NCBI GenBank assembly: GCA_013202595.1
Contig: JABMPV010000429.1
Coordinates: 1 to 5,650, forward strand
Direction: 5' to 3'
Length of the DNA: 5,650 nt
Source of the DNA: a bacterium
GTDB lineage: Bacteria; Actinomycetota; Acidimicrobiia; Spongiisociales; UBA11373
Shown here: positions 5,315 to 5,650 of the stretch, one piece after another
Layout: each line of letters opens with the position of its first letter
How positions within the stretch are numbered: the stretch's first letter is position 1
Notes under the pieces: generated by a model
What the model saw: the letters and a program-made list of their open reading frames with translations, nothing else
Database searches by the model: none
Told to the model about the DNA's origin: nothing
Translations under genes and position numbers: made by a program

Positions 5315-5650
5315 TCACTCCTCGCGGCGAGTTGGGCAATCTATGCAATCCGGGTCGATCTTCACTTCGTGGTCCTTGGAGCCGCAGTAGTACACCTTGA
5401 TCTGCGTGTTCTTGCCTCCGCAGGTCTTGCAGCCCTCCAGGCGGACGGGACCTTGCCGTAACACGCACGCGACGCTGGACTTCCGCTTGGATGGGCCGTT
5501 CCGCAGGGTCTCCGCCGTGCGGCGGATTTGATCGGCCACAACCGGGTCGGCCTGGCACCGGCGGCACGTGTCGTGCCCGCGCACGGTCAGCACGCCCCGG
5601 CACGTCCCCCGCTCGCCGTCGCCCGCGTAGTGCTCACAGGCAATTGGCAG
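5315..5650 (-). CDS. Cys-rich small protein, probable zinc-binding, partial at right edge
   Basis: I do not recognise a named family. The frame stays open to the window edge with no ATG inside, so the true start is probably outside; the most upstream GTG in the window is at 5593, which would give 92 residues. Numbered from that GTG, cysteines fall at 10, 13, 43, 55, 58, 70, 83 and 86. They form three CxxC knuckles (CRRC, CKTC, CIDC), and the last five have the spacing C-x2-C-x11-C-x12-C-x2-C. The open frame upstream of the GTG adds two more Cys and a His (codons at 5636-5638, 5600-5602 and 5630-5632), which supports a longer protein. This pattern suggests a structural zinc ribbon or rubredoxin-like knuckle. 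The middle (about 19-40) is basic and polar. No membrane segment or signal peptide is seen. The stop lies one base before the Ser-rich gene, so the two are probably cotranslated. The role is unknown. Confidence 0.72.
   Translation of the reverse strand: MPIACEHYAGDGERGTCRGVLTVRGHDTCRRCQADPVVADQIRRTAETLRNGPSKRKSSVACVLRQGPVRLEGCKTCGGKNTQIKVYYCGSKDHEVKIDPDCIDCPTRREE
5318..5323 (-). promoter_or_regulatory. Ribosome binding site of the Ser-rich gene
   Basis: GAGGAG on the minus strand lies four bases before the ATG at 5313 and directly precedes the stop codon of the Cys-rich gene. The spacing is short, but the motif is strong. It supports the 232-residue reading frame over other frames in this region. 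Confidence 0.6.

Overview
All supported genes in this 5.65 kb window lie on the minus strand and are packed head to tail, so transcription runs from right (5650) to left (1). The sequence is GC-rich with strong third-position bias, which produces many long shadow frames on the other strand. No promoter, terminator, tRNA, CRISPR array or transposase is visible. The window appears to be the middle of one long polycistron that continues past both ends. The source is a high-GC bacterium or a phage of one. The combination of a Cys-rich mini-protein, a Ser-rich orphan and CgeB-like/Methyltransf_24-like genes reminds me of Planctomycetota and their phages, but the window has no taxonomic marker and this is a weak inference.

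Layout in transcription order: (1) a Cys-rich, probably zinc-binding small protein whose frame is open to the right edge (5315-5650). (2) A 232-residue protein that is about 37% serine and unusually rich in tryptophan (4615-5313). (3) Two paralogous class I SAM-dependent methyltransferases, MT1 (3999-4589) and MT2 (3379-3993). (4) A CgeB-like putative glycosyltransferase, GT-A (2465-3382). (5) A third methyltransferase, MT3 (1851-2450). (6) Two more glycosyltransferase paralogs, GT-B (922-1854) and GT-C (11-925). A possible next gene starts on the last base of the GT-C stop codon. Three junctions are 4-base GTGA/ATGA overlaps and the other gaps are 1 to 25 bases, so translational coupling is likely.

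The six enzyme genes come from only two families, three copies each, in the order MT-MT-GT-MT-GT-GT. This suggests tandem duplication of a glycan-building and glycan-methylating module. The Ser/Thr-rich protein encoded directly upstream would be an obvious O-glycosylation acceptor. A dedicated glycosylation/methylation cassette acting on that protein, or on a surface or virion polysaccharide, is the most interesting hypothesis here. It rests on gene context, not on direct evidence of substrate.
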